Below are positions 9,137-21,422 of a stretch of DNA of 64,000 nucleotides, one piece after another (position 1 is the first letter of the stretch; every line of letters starts with the position of its first letter). The notes below the pieces were generated by a model. The model saw nothing but the letters and a program-made list of their open reading frames with translations. It ran no database searches and had not been told where the DNA came from. Source of the stretch: Cellulomonas wangsupingiae (GTDB lineage Bacteria; Actinomycetota; Actinomycetes; Actinomycetales; Cellulomonadaceae); assembly GCF_024508275.1 (NCBI RefSeq), contig NZ_CP101989.1:2480001-2544000 (forward strand), written 5' to 3'. The position numbers and the translations under genes were made by a program.

Positions 9137-10626
9137 GGGGCGCACCCCTGGACCGGCCGTGCCGAGCTGCTGCGGTCCGCCCGCACGATGGACACCTCGA
9201 TGCACACCTCACCCGTCGCCTGGTCGGCGGGGACCGTGACGCGCTCCTCGTCCACGAGCGCCATCGTCGGGTCACCGGTCACGGCGAGCACGCCCCAGAG
9301 ATAGCGGTCACCGTCCTGCGGGTCCGGATTCTGCCACGTGAAGGTCACCGAGCCGTCGGCGGCGCGCGTGCCCTCGAGGGAGTGGGGTGCCGGCACGGGA
9401 GCGGCGACGGACCCCGTCTGCGGGGCCGCGAGCTCGTCGCTCGGCGCGACGGTGCCCCCGGGGGCGCTGTCGCCCAGGGTGGCGACGAGGACGCCGACGA
9501 CCGCGGCCACGACCACCGCTCCCGCCACGGCCGCGACACGCGCACCCCGGCGGGATGCGGGCCCGTCGGGGACCCCGACAGGCCGGGGCGGCGCGGGCGG
9601 CGCCGGCGGCGGCACGAGCGTCGGGCGACCCACGACGACGGAGCGCGCCCGCGTCGCGTCCTCGTCGTCCGACGCGCCGCCCGGGGCCGGCAGCGCAATG
9701 CCGCGCAGGCGGGTCGCGTCCTCGTCACCCGCGGCTCCGCCCGGTGCCACGGCGGGCTCGTCGGGCAGGTCGAGGGGCGTGATCGGCAGGCGCAGCGCCG
9801 CCTCGACCTCCTGCAGGGCGCGCGCGACCGCCATCGCCGAGGAGTAGCGGCGCGACGGGTGCTTGGCCATCGCGCGGTCGAGGACCGCCTGCAGCTGCAG
9901 CGGCACGTCCTCGCGCCCCACCGGCGGCAGCGGTGAGCGCTCGATGCGCGCCACGAGCTGCTGGGCGCTGTTGTTGCCGCCCGGCAGCTCGAACGGGGTG
10001 CGTCCGGCCAGCACGGAGTAGATCGTCGCCGCCAGCGCGTACACGTCGGACCGCTCGTCGCCCGTCGGGTGCTCCGCCAGCAGCTCGGGCGGCGACCACG
10101 GGATCGACATGCCCATGGTCTGCACCGCCGGGCCGGTGGTGGCGGCGATGCCGAAGTCCGTCAGCGCCGGCCAGCCGAAGTCGGTCGTGAGGACGTTCGC
10201 GGGCTTGATGTCGCGGTGCAGGATGCCGGCCCGGTGCGCCGTCTCGACGGCGGACGCGAGCCGCACGCCGATGCGCAGGACCTCGGGCACCGGGATGCGC
10301 TCGGAGCGGTACCGCTCGGCCAGTCCTGCGCGCGAGCAGTACTCCATGACGAGGAAGGGCCGGCCGTCGGCGGCGATCGCGGCGTGGTGGATCGTGACGA
10401 TCGACGGGTGGTGCGAGAGCTGGGCCATGAGGTTGGCCTCGGTCTGGAACCGCTCGCGCACCTCGTCGTCGAGGCTGCCCGCCAGCAGCACCTTGACCGC
10501 GACCTCGCGGCGCGGCAGGTGCTGGCGGTACAGGAAGACGTCCGCGAAGCCGCCCAGGCCGAGCACGCGCACGTACTCGTACCCGGGCAGGTCCGGCGGC
10601 GCGGACGCCTCACGACGTGCGGTCAC
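9133..10626 (-). CDS. Membrane-associated serine/threonine protein kinase (Hanks type)
   Basis: Protein of 497 aa with a GTG start overlapping the FHA gene stop by 4 bases. The N-terminal kinase domain (residues about 15-285) is intact: glycine loop GLGGFADV, catalytic Lys45 in VAVKVLL, HRDIKPAN with Asp139, and DFG at 157-159. A Pro-rich linker follows, then a single transmembrane helix (AAVAGAVVVAAVVGVLVATL) and an extracytoplasmic tail of about 110 residues with an FnIII-like patch (GSVTFTWQNPDPQDGDRYLW). There are no PASTA repeats, so it is not a PknB orthologue. The operon supplies its likely antagonist (PP2C) and a phosphothreonine reader (FHA). Confidence 0.93.
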   Translation of the reverse strand: MTARREASAPPDLPGYEYVRVLGLGGFADVFLYRQHLPRREVAVKVLLAGSLDDEVRERFQTEANLMAQLSHHPSIVTIHHAAIAADGRPFLVMEYCSRAGLAERYRSERIPVPEVLRIGVRLASAVETAHRAGILHRDIKPANVLTTDFGWPALTDFGIAATTGPAVQTMGMSIPWSPPELLAEHPTGDERSDVYALAATIYSVLAGRTPFELPGGNNSAQQLVARIERSPLPPVGREDVPLQLQAVLDRAMAKHPSRRYSSAMAVARALQEVEAALRLPITPLDLPDEPAVAPGGAAGDEDATRLRGIALPAPGGASDDEDATRARSVVVGRPTLVPPPAPPAPPRPVGVPDGPASRRGARVAAVAGAVVVAAVVGVLVATLGDSAPGGTVAPSDELAAPQTGSVAAPVPAPHSLEGTRAADGSVTFTWQNPDPQDGDRYLWGVLAVTGDPTMALVDEERVTVPADQATGEVCIEVSIVRADRSSSARPVQGCAP

Positions 10627-11945
10627 GCGCTGCGCTCCACGGTGAACGTCACGCCGTCACCGAGGTCCACCACCTCGTCGGTGCCGACCACGCTGGGCTC
10701 ACCGGGGTGCAGGCGACGCACGCCCTCGCCGGGCCGCGAGACGTGCACGCCGTTGGTCGAGTCCAGGTCGGTGACGACGACGTGCTCGCCCTCGACGCGC
10801 ACCTCGGCGTGGGTGCGCGAGATGTCCTGGTTCGGGCTCGGGACGGTGACCAGGCGCGGCAGCTCGCGGTTGGTCACCCGCGCGACCTGCGGCGCCCGCC
10901 CGAGCAGGACCGCGCGGTCGAGCGCCACGACCAGGCCGGTCGACAGCACGAGGCGGGCCGGCAGCGGCGTCGCCTCGGGCGTCGGGAACGGCCCGGGCAC
11001 GGCGTCCTGCGACCACGCCGGCAGGCGGTCGCGCAGCCGCGCGAGGTCGCTCGAGAGGATCGTCATGCCGTCGTGGTCGTCCGCACCGGGCTCCGCCGAC
11101 AGGGCGTCCACGGTGGCGACCGGTGCCGCCGACGGGAGCGGCCCGCTCCCACCGGGCTCGTCGGCCGCGGGTGCGGCCAACGGCCACCACGGGATGTCGG
11201 GGACGGCCTCGGGCTCCGCGTCCGGCACGGTCGCGTGCTGCGCGAGCGTCGCCCCGACGGGCTCGGGCTCCGCCATCGGCGGCTCCGGCTCCGCGTCGGC
11301 CACGGGCCACGGCTCCACGGACGCGACCGGCTCCGGCTCGGTCACGACCACCGGCTCCGCGGCGGCCTCCGGCTCGACCGCCGGCTCGGGCGCCACGACG
11401 GGGATCGCGGCCGGCAGCACCGCCTCCTGCTGCGGCGGGTGCGGCGGCTCGGGCACGACGGGCTGCTCGTGCGTGACGGCACCGGGCGCCACCGTGACCT
11501 CGGTCGTGTCCCGCGTGCGCAGCCCGGCGGCGCGCACGACACCGCCGACGAACGGCCACCACGTGCTCCCGGCGTCCTCGTCGACCGCGAGCTCCAGGCC
11601 CTTCACGCCGAGCGCACGGTGCTCCGTCCACACCGCACCGTCGCCGGCCACCACGTCCTGGGCGTCGGCGCCGCCGTGCAGCCGCAGCCGCACGGGCCCC
11701 CGCAGCACCGCGTGCACGACGCCGTCGGCGTCCGCACGGACCACCGCGAACCGGGGCAGCGCCGCGAACCCGTCGGCGGCCACGACGCCGAGCGCCGCCA
11801 GGACGTCGCCCCCGTCGCGCGCGACGTCCCACAGCCCGTCGACCACGCGCCGTGACGCGTCCGGCTCGACGAGCGCGAGGAACCCACCGCCCGCCACGGC
11901 GGTCCACGGCCCGTGCTGGTACTCGTGGTGGTCGCGCTCGGTCAT
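10623..11945 (-). CDS. FHA domain-containing protein
   Basis: Protein of 440 aa starting at MTERDHHEYQHGPW, whose ATG overlaps the PP2C stop as ATGA. Residues about 1-160 are a globular region I do not recognise. The middle (about 190-330) is Pro/Glu/Ala-rich and low complexity. The C-terminal 110 residues form an FHA domain with the expected GR (LLGRAPQ), S-x-x-H (DISRTHAEV) and N (DSTNGVHV) motifs that read phosphothreonine. It is co-transcribed with the kinase and phosphatase, so phosphorylated kinase or envelope proteins are the probable ligands. Confidence 0.9.
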   Translation of the reverse strand: MTERDHHEYQHGPWTAVAGGGFLALVEPDASRRVVDGLWDVARDGGDVLAALGVVAADGFAALPRFAVVRADADGVVHAVLRGPVRLRLHGGADAQDVVAGDGAVWTEHRALGVKGLELAVDEDAGSTWWPFVGGVVRAAGLRTRDTTEVTVAPGAVTHEQPVVPEPPHPPQQEAVLPAAIPVVAPEPAVEPEAAAEPVVVTEPEPVASVEPWPVADAEPEPPMAEPEPVGATLAQHATVPDAEPEAVPDIPWWPLAAPAADEPGGSGPLPSAAPVATVDALSAEPGADDHDGMTILSSDLARLRDRLPAWSQDAVPGPFPTPEATPLPARLVLSTGLVVALDRAVLLGRAPQVARVTNRELPRLVTVPSPNQDISRTHAEVRVEGEHVVVTDLDSTNGVHVSRPGEGVRRLHPGEPSVVGTDEVVDLGDGVTFTVERSA

Positions 11946-12832
11946 GCGTGGTCCTCCTGGACGTCGTCCGGCGCGGTGGCCGTCGGGAAGGGGTCGGCCG
12001 TACCGGCGGGGCTGCCGGCGGACCGGGGCACGGTGGCGCCGTTGAGCATCTCGTCCCACAGGTGCGGGCCGAGGTCGGGTGCGGAGCGAGGAGCGGTCGC
12101 GTGCGTCCGGTCGGGTGCGGCGGCGGCCGCGACGTCGACGACGACCGCGCTGACGTTGTCGCGGCCACCGCGCTCGAGCGCGTGCTGCACGAGGCGAGCC
12201 GCGGCCTCCTGCGGGTCGTCGACCCCGGCCAGGACGAGCGCGATCTCGTCGTCGCCGAGCTCACGGGTGAGGCCGTCCGTGCACAGCAGCAGCCGGTCGT
12301 CGACGCCGGCGGGCAGCAGCCAGTAGTCCGGCTCGGGAGGCTCCCCGGTCCCCAGGGCCCGCGTCAGCACGTGCCGCTCCGGGTGGCGCCGTGCGCCGCC
12401 CGCGGTGAGCGCACCGGACTCGATGAGCTCCTGCACGACGGAGTGGTCGACGCTCACCTGCGTGAGCCGGCCCTCCGACCAGCGGTACACGCGCGAGTCG
12501 CCCACGTTGAACACCAGCCAGTACCAGCCGCCGTCGTGCTCGGTGACGGCGACACCCGCCACCGTCGTCCCGCCCTGGCGCCCGCGCGTGAACTCGCTGC
12601 GGATGCGGGTGGAGGTGCGCGCGAAGCAGGCGTGCACGTCGTCCGACGTCGCCGACGCCTGGCCCGCGAGCTGCGCGAACTCCTCGACGGCGATGCGGCT
12701 CGCGAGGTCGCCCGCGTCGTGGCCGCCCATCCCGTCGGCGACGAGGAAGACCGGCGGGTACGCCAGGAGCGCGTCCTCGTTCACCTCGCGGACGCGTCCC
12801 CGATCCGTCGCCGATCCCCACGACGTACGCAC
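11942..12832 (-). CDS. PP2C-family serine/threonine phosphatase
   Basis: Protein of 296 aa with a GTG start giving VRTSWGSATDRGRVREVNEDALL. PP2C metal-binding and catalytic motifs are present: VREVNEDA, VADGMGGHDAGDLAS, FNVGDSRVYRW, LLCTDGLTREL and GGRDNVSAVVVDV. About 230 residues are catalytic; the last 60 are a disordered tail. It is the first gene of the 7-gene envelope/phospho-signalling operon and would reverse the action of the downstream kinase. The 91 bases upstream hold no strong promoter hexamers that I can point to. Confidence 0.93.
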   Translation of the reverse strand: MRTSWGSATDRGRVREVNEDALLAYPPVFLVADGMGGHDAGDLASRIAVEEFAQLAGQASATSDDVHACFARTSTRIRSEFTRGRQGGTTVAGVAVTEHDGGWYWLVFNVGDSRVYRWSEGRLTQVSVDHSVVQELIESGALTAGGARRHPERHVLTRALGTGEPPEPDYWLLPAGVDDRLLLCTDGLTRELGDDEIALVLAGVDDPQEAAARLVQHALERGGRDNVSAVVVDVAAAAAPDRTHATAPRSAPDLGPHLWDEMLNGATVPRSAGSPAGTADPFPTATAPDDVQEDHA

Positions 12833-12923
12833 TGCACCACCCCGTCCCGACCCGTGTCAGTCATCGGCGCACATGGTGCCTCACCTGAGCGGTGCGGTTC
12901 ACGTCCGTCCGTCCAGTTCACCC

Positions 12924-14519
12924 TCAGATGCCGAGCTGGTAGACGCCCCAGTACGCCAGCACCACGAGCAGCACGGCCGAGCCGAGGACCACGCCACCGG
13001 CCGCCACCGTGCGCACGACGCCGGGCGCGACGACGTCGCCGTCCTGCCGCGCGTCGTGCACGCGGCGGGCCAGCAGCACGGCCGCGACGACCGCGGCGAT
13101 CCCCAGCAGGCGCACGGCGACCCAGCCGCCCTGCACGATCCAGGCGTTGCGCTCGTAGTCCACCGCGAGCCGCGCGACCGACACGACGTACCAGACCAGC
13201 GCGACAGCGGTCACGACCGTGGTCCCGGCGACCAGCGCGAGACGTCCCGCGACGCCCCGCGCGTACCGGCGGGGCGGCGCGGCGTCCTGCCGAGCGCGCC
13301 GGCCGGCCGTCGCGTGCTGCACGACGCGCGTCGTCCCGACCCCCGCCGCGCAGAGCGCCATCGTCCCGAGGGCCCCGATGACCAGTCCGAGCAGCACGGT
13401 GCCGTCGCGCAGCCACCCGGGCTGCGGCACCGGCCCCGCGACGTAGGTCTGCGTGGGCGTGGCGCCGGCCACCCGCGGCGACGCGTCGGCGGTCGCCGGC
13501 TGGCCGAGGACCCACCCGGCGAGGTCCTCGAGGTACGTCGGCACGACGCGCCCTCCGACGCGGATGCCGTGGTTGGCCCCGTCGTAGTAGCGGACCGTCA
13601 CGTCGTCGTTGCCCGCGGCCGCGAGGTCGCTGCGGATCTGCAGGGCACCCTGGACGATCGGCATGGAGGCGTCGCCCGTGCCGTACACCACGAGGACGGG
13701 CTGCGTGATCCGCTCCTGCCACGGCTGCACGTCGAAGTCGGCGTACTCGAACCCGCCGCCCGGCATCGACATGCCGACGGCGCGCGGGATGGCCCGGAAC
13801 ACCGCCTGCGGGACGCCGGTGTTGCGCAGGTAGGCGTCGACGGCGAACGCGGCCTGCTGGCGCGGCGGCACGACCGGTGACGAGACCAGGACCAGCGCCT
13901 CGATGCGGGGGTCCTCGACCGCCATGACGGGGGCGATCCAGCCGCCCTCGCTCTCGGCGTAGACCACGACGCGGTCGGGGTCGACCTCGGGCCTGTCCCG
14001 CAGGAGCTCGACCGAGTGCAGGTAGTCGCGTGCCATCGCCACGTAGTCGCGGTGGCTGGTGGTGTACGTGTCGAGCCGCTTGTCCGGGACCATCGTGACG
14101 ACGCCGGCCGCCGCCAGGGCCCGCGCCGGCTCGGTGAACGCCCTCGAGAACTTCCCCGTGCCCGCACCGTGCACGAACAGGACCGCGGGTGCCGGCGTCG
14201 GCGCGCCGACCGGCAGGCTGATCCGCGCCCGCACGCTCGTCCCGTCGAGGGGGACCGTCACCTCGACGGTCCGCACGTCGTACGTGGCCGGTGCGGGAGC
14301 CTCACCGATCGCGGTGCTCACGGCCTCGACCTCGATCTCGTCCGCCAGCGGCGTCGGGTCCCAACGGGGTCCCATGACGGCCCCGATCAGCGCGAGCAGG
14401 ACGACACCGAGGGCGACGCCCGCGACGAGCCCGTACACGGACGCCGACCGACCCGTCCGGCCACCGCGCCCGGTCAGCCGCGTGACCCGGCGCCACGCGC
14501 CGGTGCTCCCCCCCGTCAC
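12924..14519 (-). CDS. Polytopic membrane protein with an extracytoplasmic alpha/beta-hydrolase domain
   Basis: Protein of 531 aa, GTG start one base after the era stop. One N-terminal membrane helix (about 28-46) precedes an alpha/beta-hydrolase domain (about 85-360): oxyanion region LFVHGAGTGKFS, nucleophile elbow YAESEGGW, acid in VYGTGDASMP, and His in GANHGIR. Four C-terminal transmembrane helices follow (about 375-531). The hydrolase would sit outside the membrane, like secreted esterases or acyltransferases; the substrate is unknown. Its place at the end of the conserved phoH-ybeY-CNNM-era operon is unusual. Confidence 0.8.
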   Translation of the reverse strand: MTGGSTGAWRRVTRLTGRGGRTGRSASVYGLVAGVALGVVLLALIGAVMGPRWDPTPLADEIEVEAVSTAIGEAPAPATYDVRTVEVTVPLDGTSVRARISLPVGAPTPAPAVLFVHGAGTGKFSRAFTEPARALAAAGVVTMVPDKRLDTYTTSHRDYVAMARDYLHSVELLRDRPEVDPDRVVVYAESEGGWIAPVMAVEDPRIEALVLVSSPVVPPRQQAAFAVDAYLRNTGVPQAVFRAIPRAVGMSMPGGGFEYADFDVQPWQERITQPVLVVYGTGDASMPIVQGALQIRSDLAAAGNDDVTVRYYDGANHGIRVGGRVVPTYLEDLAGWVLGQPATADASPRVAGATPTQTYVAGPVPQPGWLRDGTVLLGLVIGALGTMALCAAGVGTTRVVQHATAGRRARQDAAPPRRYARGVAGRLALVAGTTVVTAVALVWYVVSVARLAVDYERNAWIVQGGWVAVRLLGIAAVVAAVLLARRVHDARQDGDVVAPGVVRTVAAGGVVLGSAVLLVVLAYWGVYQLGI

Positions 14520-14520
14520 C

Positions 14521-15441
14521 TCAGAAGCCCAGCCGACCGAGCTGCTTGGGGTCGCGCTGCCAGTCCTTCGCCACCTTGACGTGCAGGTCGAGGAACACGC
14601 GGGCGCCGAGCAGCGCCTCGATCTGCGTGCGCGCCCGGGTGCCGACGTCGCGCAGGCGCGCGCCCCCGCGCCCGATGACGATCGCCTTCTGGCTGTCCCG
14701 CTCGACGAACAGGTGGACGCGCACGTCGAGCAGCGGCCGGCCGTCGGCGGCGGGCGGCTGGTCGCGCGGGACGATCTCGTCGACGACGACCGCGAGCGAG
14801 TGCGGCAGCTCGTCGCGCACGCCCTCGAGCGCGGCCTCGCGGACGAGCTCCGCGACCATCACCTGCTCGGGCTCGTCCGTGAGCTCACCCTCGGGGTACA
14901 GCGCGGGCCCCTCGGGCAGGTGCTTGACCAGCACGTCGGCCAGCACGTCCACCTGGTAGCCGTCACGGGAGGACACGGGCACGATGTCGGCCCACTCCCC
15001 CAGCTGGTCCACGGCGATGAGCTGCTCGGCGAGCCGCGCGCGCGGCACCGTGTCGGTCTTGGTGACGATCGCGACGACGGGCGTGCCGGTGCGCCCGGGC
15101 TGCGTCATCCGCGCGAGCTGCTCGGCGATGAAGCGGTCACCGGGGCCGATCTTCTCGTCGGCGGGCAGGCAGAAGCCGATCACGTCGACCTCGGTGAGCG
15201 TGTCGCGCACGAGGTCGTTCAGCCGCTCGCCGAGCAGGGTGCGCGGACGGTGCAGCCCGGGGGTGTCGACGAGCACGAGCTGGGCGTCCTCGCGGTGCAC
15301 GATGCCGCGCACGACGTGCCGCGTGGTCTGGGGCCGGCCGGACGTGATCGCGACCTTCTGACCGACGAGCGCGTTCGTCAGCGTCGACTTGCCGGTGTTG
15401 GGCCGGCCGACGAGGCACGCGAAGCCGGAACGGTGGGTCAT
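14521..15441 (-). CDS. era: GTPase Era, 16S rRNA-binding ribosome assembly factor
   Basis: Protein of 306 aa. The ATG overlaps the stop of the upstream CNNM/CBS gene as ATGA. G1 is GRPNTGKST, G2/switch region is ITSGRPQTTR, G3 is DTPG, G4 is TKTD, and the C-terminal KH domain carries VIGRGGARLRDVG. Era binds the 3' end of 16S rRNA to check 30S maturation. It belongs to the classic phoH-ybeY-CNNM-era order and has normal family length. Confidence 0.97.
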   Translation of the reverse strand: MTHRSGFACLVGRPNTGKSTLTNALVGQKVAITSGRPQTTRHVVRGIVHREDAQLVLVDTPGLHRPRTLLGERLNDLVRDTLTEVDVIGFCLPADEKIGPGDRFIAEQLARMTQPGRTGTPVVAIVTKTDTVPRARLAEQLIAVDQLGEWADIVPVSSRDGYQVDVLADVLVKHLPEGPALYPEGELTDEPEQVMVAELVREAALEGVRDELPHSLAVVVDEIVPRDQPPAADGRPLLDVRVHLFVERDSQKAIVIGRGGARLRDVGTRARTQIEALLGARVFLDLHVKVAKDWQRDPKQLGRLGF

Positions 15442-16808
15442 CGGGTGGCCTCCGAGCCGTGGTCGCGCGCGGCGGGGGTGCCGCGCGCCGGGGTGCCCGT
15501 GGCGGACGTGCCGCGGGCGGGGGTCGTGGGTGCGTCGTCGTCCGCGTCGGCCGCACGGTGCACCAGCACCGTCGCGAGCCGCTTGCGGCGCCCCTCGACG
15601 CGCTCGGCCTGCAGGCGCAGGCCGTGGATCTCGCCGACCGAGCCGGGCAGCGGCACCTTGCCGAGCGCCTTGGCCAGCAGACCGGCCGCCGTGTCGACGT
15701 CCTCGTCCTCCACGTCGATGCCGAACAGGTCGCCGAGCTCGTCCCGGCCCAGTCGCGCCGGGACACGGTAGCCGCCGTCCCCGAGCTCCTCGACGCCGGG
15801 CGCGCTGGTGTCGTGCTCGTCGGTGAGCTCGCCGACGATCTCCTCCAGCGCGTCCTCGATCGTCACGAGCCCCGCGATGCCGCCGTACTCGTCGACCACG
15901 AGCGCGATGTGGCTCGACCCGTCGCGCAGCTCGCGCAGCAGCTCGTCGACCGGCTTGGACTCCGGCACGTACACCGGCGGCCGGGCGAGCGAGGAGGCGG
16001 GGGCGTCCAGCGGGTCGGCCTCGCCGGTCCCCGGGCCGCCTGCGCCCCGCGCGGGGATCCGCCGCACGACGTCCTTGAGGTACAGGACGCCGACGACGTC
16101 GTCGACCGACTCCCCGACGACGGGCACGCGGGAGAACCCCGAGCGCAGCAGCAGCGCGAGCACCTTGTGCAGCGGCGTGTCGGCCTGGGTCGTGATCATG
16201 TCCGGGCGGGGCACCATCACCTCGCGCGTGAGCGTGTCCCCCAGCTCGAGGACCGAGCGGAACATCTCGCGCTCGTTCTCCTCGATCGCGTCGGACTCGC
16301 TGACCCGCTCGACCATGTCGCGCAGTTCGGCGTCGTCCTGCTCGCTCGTCGAGCCCGGGGCGTCACCCCGACGTCCCACGCCGCCGGCGACCACCGTGAC
16401 GGTGAGCAGCAGCCGCGACAGGCTCGCCAGGACGCCCACGGGGTGCCGCCGCCCCATGCTGCGCGGGCTGACGCGCACGAGCAGGAAGGCCACGACCGCG
16501 CAGGCGGCGATCGCGAGCAGCGCCGTGGCCCACCACGACAGGCTGCCGGCGCTGATCGCGAGCGTCAGGCACACCGTGGCCGTCATCTCGGCGAGCAGCC
16601 GGACGAACGCCGCGGCCGACGCGACGCGCGCCGGGTCGTCGACGAGCCGCCGGACGCGTGCGGCGGCTCCGGGCCGCTCGGTCTCGAGCTCGGTGACGCG
16701 CGCACGCGTCACGCGCAGGACCGCGACCTCTCCCGCCGACAGCGCGGCCGCCAGCACGATCCCGAGCAGTGCGACAGCGAGGAGCAGGGCGACAGGGACG
16801 CCGTTCAT
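15438..16808 (-). CDS. CNNM/CorC-type membrane protein with two CBS domains (hemolysin family)
   Basis: Protein of 456 aa starting [16 protein letters not shown], with an ATGA overlap to ybeY. The N-terminal DUF21/CNNM region has about four membrane segments (residues 5-28, 62-80, 88-105, 115-135). Two CBS domains follow (about 195-325; [16 protein letters not shown] and [20 protein letters not shown]), then a C-terminal CorC/HlyC domain (about 345-425). Members are linked to Mg2+ and divalent-cation efflux; the older hemolysin label is historical. The last 30 residues are Thr/Ala/Gly-rich and probably disordered. Confidence 0.92.
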   Translation of the reverse strand: MNGVPVALLLAVALLGIVLAAALSAGEVAVLRVTRARVTELETERPGAAARVRRLVDDPARVASAAAFVRLLAEMTATVCLTLAISAGSLSWWATALLAIAACAVVAFLLVRVSPRSMGRRHPVGVLASLSRLLLTVTVVAGGVGRRGDAPGSTSEQDDAELRDMVERVSESDAIEENEREMFRSVLELGDTLTREVMVPRPDMITTQADTPLHKVLALLLRSGFSRVPVVGESVDDVVGVLYLKDVVRRIPARGAGGPGTGEADPLDAPASSLARPPVYVPESKPVDELLRELRDGSSHIALVVDEYGGIAGLVTIEDALEEIVGELTDEHDTSAPGVEELGDGGYRVPARLGRDELGDLFGIDVEDEDVDTAAGLLAKALGKVPLPGSVGEIHGLRLQAERVEGRRKRLATVLVHRAADADDDAPTTPARGTSATGTPARGTPAARDHGSEATR

Positions 16809-17257
16809 CGACCGGCCAGGAACGTCAGGAGCAGGCGACGCTGCAGCGCGAACATCTCCTTCTCCTCGTCCGGCTCGGCGTGGTCGTAGCCGAGCAGGTG
16901 CAGGATCCCGTGGGTCGTCAGCAGCAGCATCTCCTCCGCCGTGGAGTGACCGGCGGCACGCGCCTGCGTGGCGGCGACGTCCGGGCACAGCACGACGTCA
17001 CCGAGCACGCCCGGGCCGGCGGGCTCGCCCTCGCGCCCCGGGCGCAGCTCGTCCATCGGGAAGGACAGCACGTCGGTCGGGCCCGGCTCGTCCATCCACC
17101 GCACGTGCAGGTCCGTCATCGTCGGCGTGTCGACCAGCCGGACGAACAGGTCGGCCTGGGGGTGCACGTGCATCTCGTCGAGCACGTACCGCCCGAGTGC
17201 TGCGAACTCCGCCTCGTCGACCTCGACGCCGGACTCGTTGCTGACCTCGATGCTCAT
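16805..17257 (-). CDS. ybeY: Endoribonuclease YbeY (rRNA maturation factor)
   Basis: Protein of 150 aa. The start [10 protein letters not shown] is chosen because its ATG overlaps the phoH stop as ATGA. The zinc-binding signature [11 protein letters not shown] is intact, as are the upstream TDVLSFPM and LGDVVLCPD motifs. YbeY processes rRNA and takes part in ribosome quality control. Length is normal and the position between phoH and the CNNM gene is the conserved one. Confidence 0.97.
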   Translation of the reverse strand: MSIEVSNESGVEVDEAEFAALGRYVLDEMHVHPQADLFVRLVDTPTMTDLHVRWMDEPGPTDVLSFPMDELRPGREGEPAGPGVLGDVVLCPDVAATQARAAGHSTAEEMLLLTTHGILHLLGYDHAEPDEEKEMFALQRRLLLTFLAGR

Positions 17258-18312
17258 GACCTGTCCCACCTGGCGTACGCGTCGATGATCTCGCCGACCA
17301 GGCGGTGCCGGACGACGTCGGAGGACGACAGCCGGCAGAACTCGACGTCGTCGACGCCCGTGAGGATCTGCTCGACGACGCGCAGCCCGGAGGTCGTGCT
17401 GCTCGGCAGGTCCACCTGCGTGACGTCGCCCGTCACGACGACCTTCGAGCCGAAGCCCAGCCGCGTGAGGAACATCTTCATCTGCTCGACCGACGTGTTC
17501 TGCGCCTCGTCGAGGATGATGAAGGCGTCGTTCAGGGTGCGCCCGCGCATGTACGCCAACGGAGCCACCTCGATGGTCCCGGCCTCCATGAGCCGCGGGA
17601 TCGACTCGGGGTCCACCATGTCGTGCAGCGCGTCGTACAGCGGGCGCAGGTACGGGTCGATCTTCTCCGACAGCGAGCCGGGCAGGAAGCCGAGGCGTTC
17701 GCCCGCCTCGACCGCGGGCCGTGTCAGGACGATCCGGTTGACCTTGCGCGCCTGCAGCGACTGCACCGCCTTCGCCATGGCGAGGTACGTCTTGCCGGTG
17801 CCGGCCGGGCCGATGCCGAACGTCACGGTGTTGCGCTCGATCGCCTCGACGTACTCCTTCTGCCCGGGCGTCTTGGGGCGGATGGTGCGGCCCCGGGACG
17901 ACAGGATGTTGAAGGTCAGCACGTCGGCGGGGCGCGCGCCGGAGTCGGCCGTGAGCATCGCGACGGAGCGCGTGACGACCTCAGGGCTCAGCGGGGTGCC
18001 CGCGGCGGCGACCTCGATGAGCTCGTCGACCAGGCGCGTCACGAGGGCGACGTCGCCGGGAGGGCCCGCGAGGGTGATCTCGTTGCCGCGGACGTGCACG
18101 TCGACGGTGCGGAAGCCGTCCTCGATGCTGCGCAGCACCTCGTCGCGCAACCCGAGCAGCTCGACCATCGACACGTCCGGCGGGACGGTGATGCGGTGCT
18201 CGACGTGCGCGTGCCGGTGCTCCGGGACGCTGGGTGCGGGGGTGGACTCGGCCATGTGCTCGGCAGGTGCCGTGCGCTCCTTCTCTCGACGCGTGCCCTG
18301 CTGCAGAGGCAC
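17254..18312 (-). CDS. phoH: PhoH family ATPase/ribonucleotide-binding protein
   Basis: Protein of 352 aa using the GTG at 18312, which has AGGA about 10 bases upstream; an internal ATG at 18255 (MAESTPAPS) is the alternative and would shorten it by 19 residues. Walker A is [11 protein letters not shown] and Walker B is [11 protein letters not shown]. The C-terminal half is the standard PhoH P-loop domain with GDVTQVDLP. It heads the phoH-ybeY-CNNM-era operon, all joined by 4-base overlaps, and is divergent from ppdK. The exact role in RNA metabolism is not settled for the family. Confidence 0.93.
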   Translation of the reverse strand: MPLQQGTRREKERTAPAEHMAESTPAPSVPEHRHAHVEHRITVPPDVSMVELLGLRDEVLRSIEDGFRTVDVHVRGNEITLAGPPGDVALVTRLVDELIEVAAAGTPLSPEVVTRSVAMLTADSGARPADVLTFNILSSRGRTIRPKTPGQKEYVEAIERNTVTFGIGPAGTGKTYLAMAKAVQSLQARKVNRIVLTRPAVEAGERLGFLPGSLSEKIDPYLRPLYDALHDMVDPESIPRLMEAGTIEVAPLAYMRGRTLNDAFIILDEAQNTSVEQMKMFLTRLGFGSKVVVTGDVTQVDLPSSTTSGLRVVEQILTGVDDVEFCRLSSSDVVRHRLVGEIIDAYARWDRS

Positions 18313-18397
18313 CGCACCATCCTACGGCTCCGACCCGCCGGGCACCGGCCCGGTCGCGCACGACCGGCGAAACGGCCCACGGCGCCCAGAACGCCCG

Positions 18398-18409
18398 GTC
18401 TCGCGAGAC
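18398..18409. promoter_or_regulatory. 12-bp perfect palindrome in the phoH/ppdK divergent region
   Basis: GTCTCGCGAGAC is an uninterrupted perfect palindrome lying 125 bases before the ppdK start and 86 bases before the phoH start. The rest of the 221-base divergent gap has no clear sigma-70 hexamers and no ORF. It could be an operator; no regulator is assigned. Confidence 0.35.
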
Positions 18410-18533
18410 GCGGGGGGTGTGGGCGTCCCGTGTGGGCCCTTCGTCCCCGGGCGTCCGCGCCCCGGCGGGAGAACACTGGGAGCAGGACGCCGGGCAACGG
18501 AGCCTGGTGAACGCGTACGACGGAGGAAGCACC

Positions 18534-21254
<2,721 letters not shown>

Positions 21255-21267
21255 CCTCACCGGACCC

Positions 21268-21307
21268 GTGAGGGCGGCGGCCCACCCCGTCTTGCCGCCG
21301 CCCTCAC
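21268..21307 (+). terminator. Rho-independent-type hairpin after ppdK
   Basis: A perfect 14-bp stem (GTGAGGGCGGCGGC pairing with 21294-21307) with a 12-base loop starts 14 bases after the ppdK stop. There is no U-tract, as is common in high-GC actinobacteria. A second, weaker repeat (CTCTCACC at 21326 / GGTGAGAG at 21376) lies before the convergent rsmE end. Confidence 0.75.
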
Positions 21308-21422
21308 GCCTGGGGCCGGATCGCCCTCTCACCCCGGGATCGGCGCCCCCGTCGGCACCCCTCCCCGACCCGGCCGGTGAGAGGTCGGTCCGGCCCGCCA
21401 CACGGGCGCGGTGCGCCGTCGG

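Noticed and set aside
2672..9304. A plus-strand frame of about 2,210 codons opposite the giant Ig/FnIII gene
   Set aside because: Its product is Arg/His/Asp-rich low complexity with no domain, a typical antisense shadow in high-GC DNA; the minus frame has clear repeats and a signal anchor.
12781..12867. A 27-codon frame MTDTGRDGVVQ overlapping the PP2C start
   Set aside because: It overlaps the phosphatase N-terminus in another frame, has no ribosome-binding site, and its product is Arg-rich without features.
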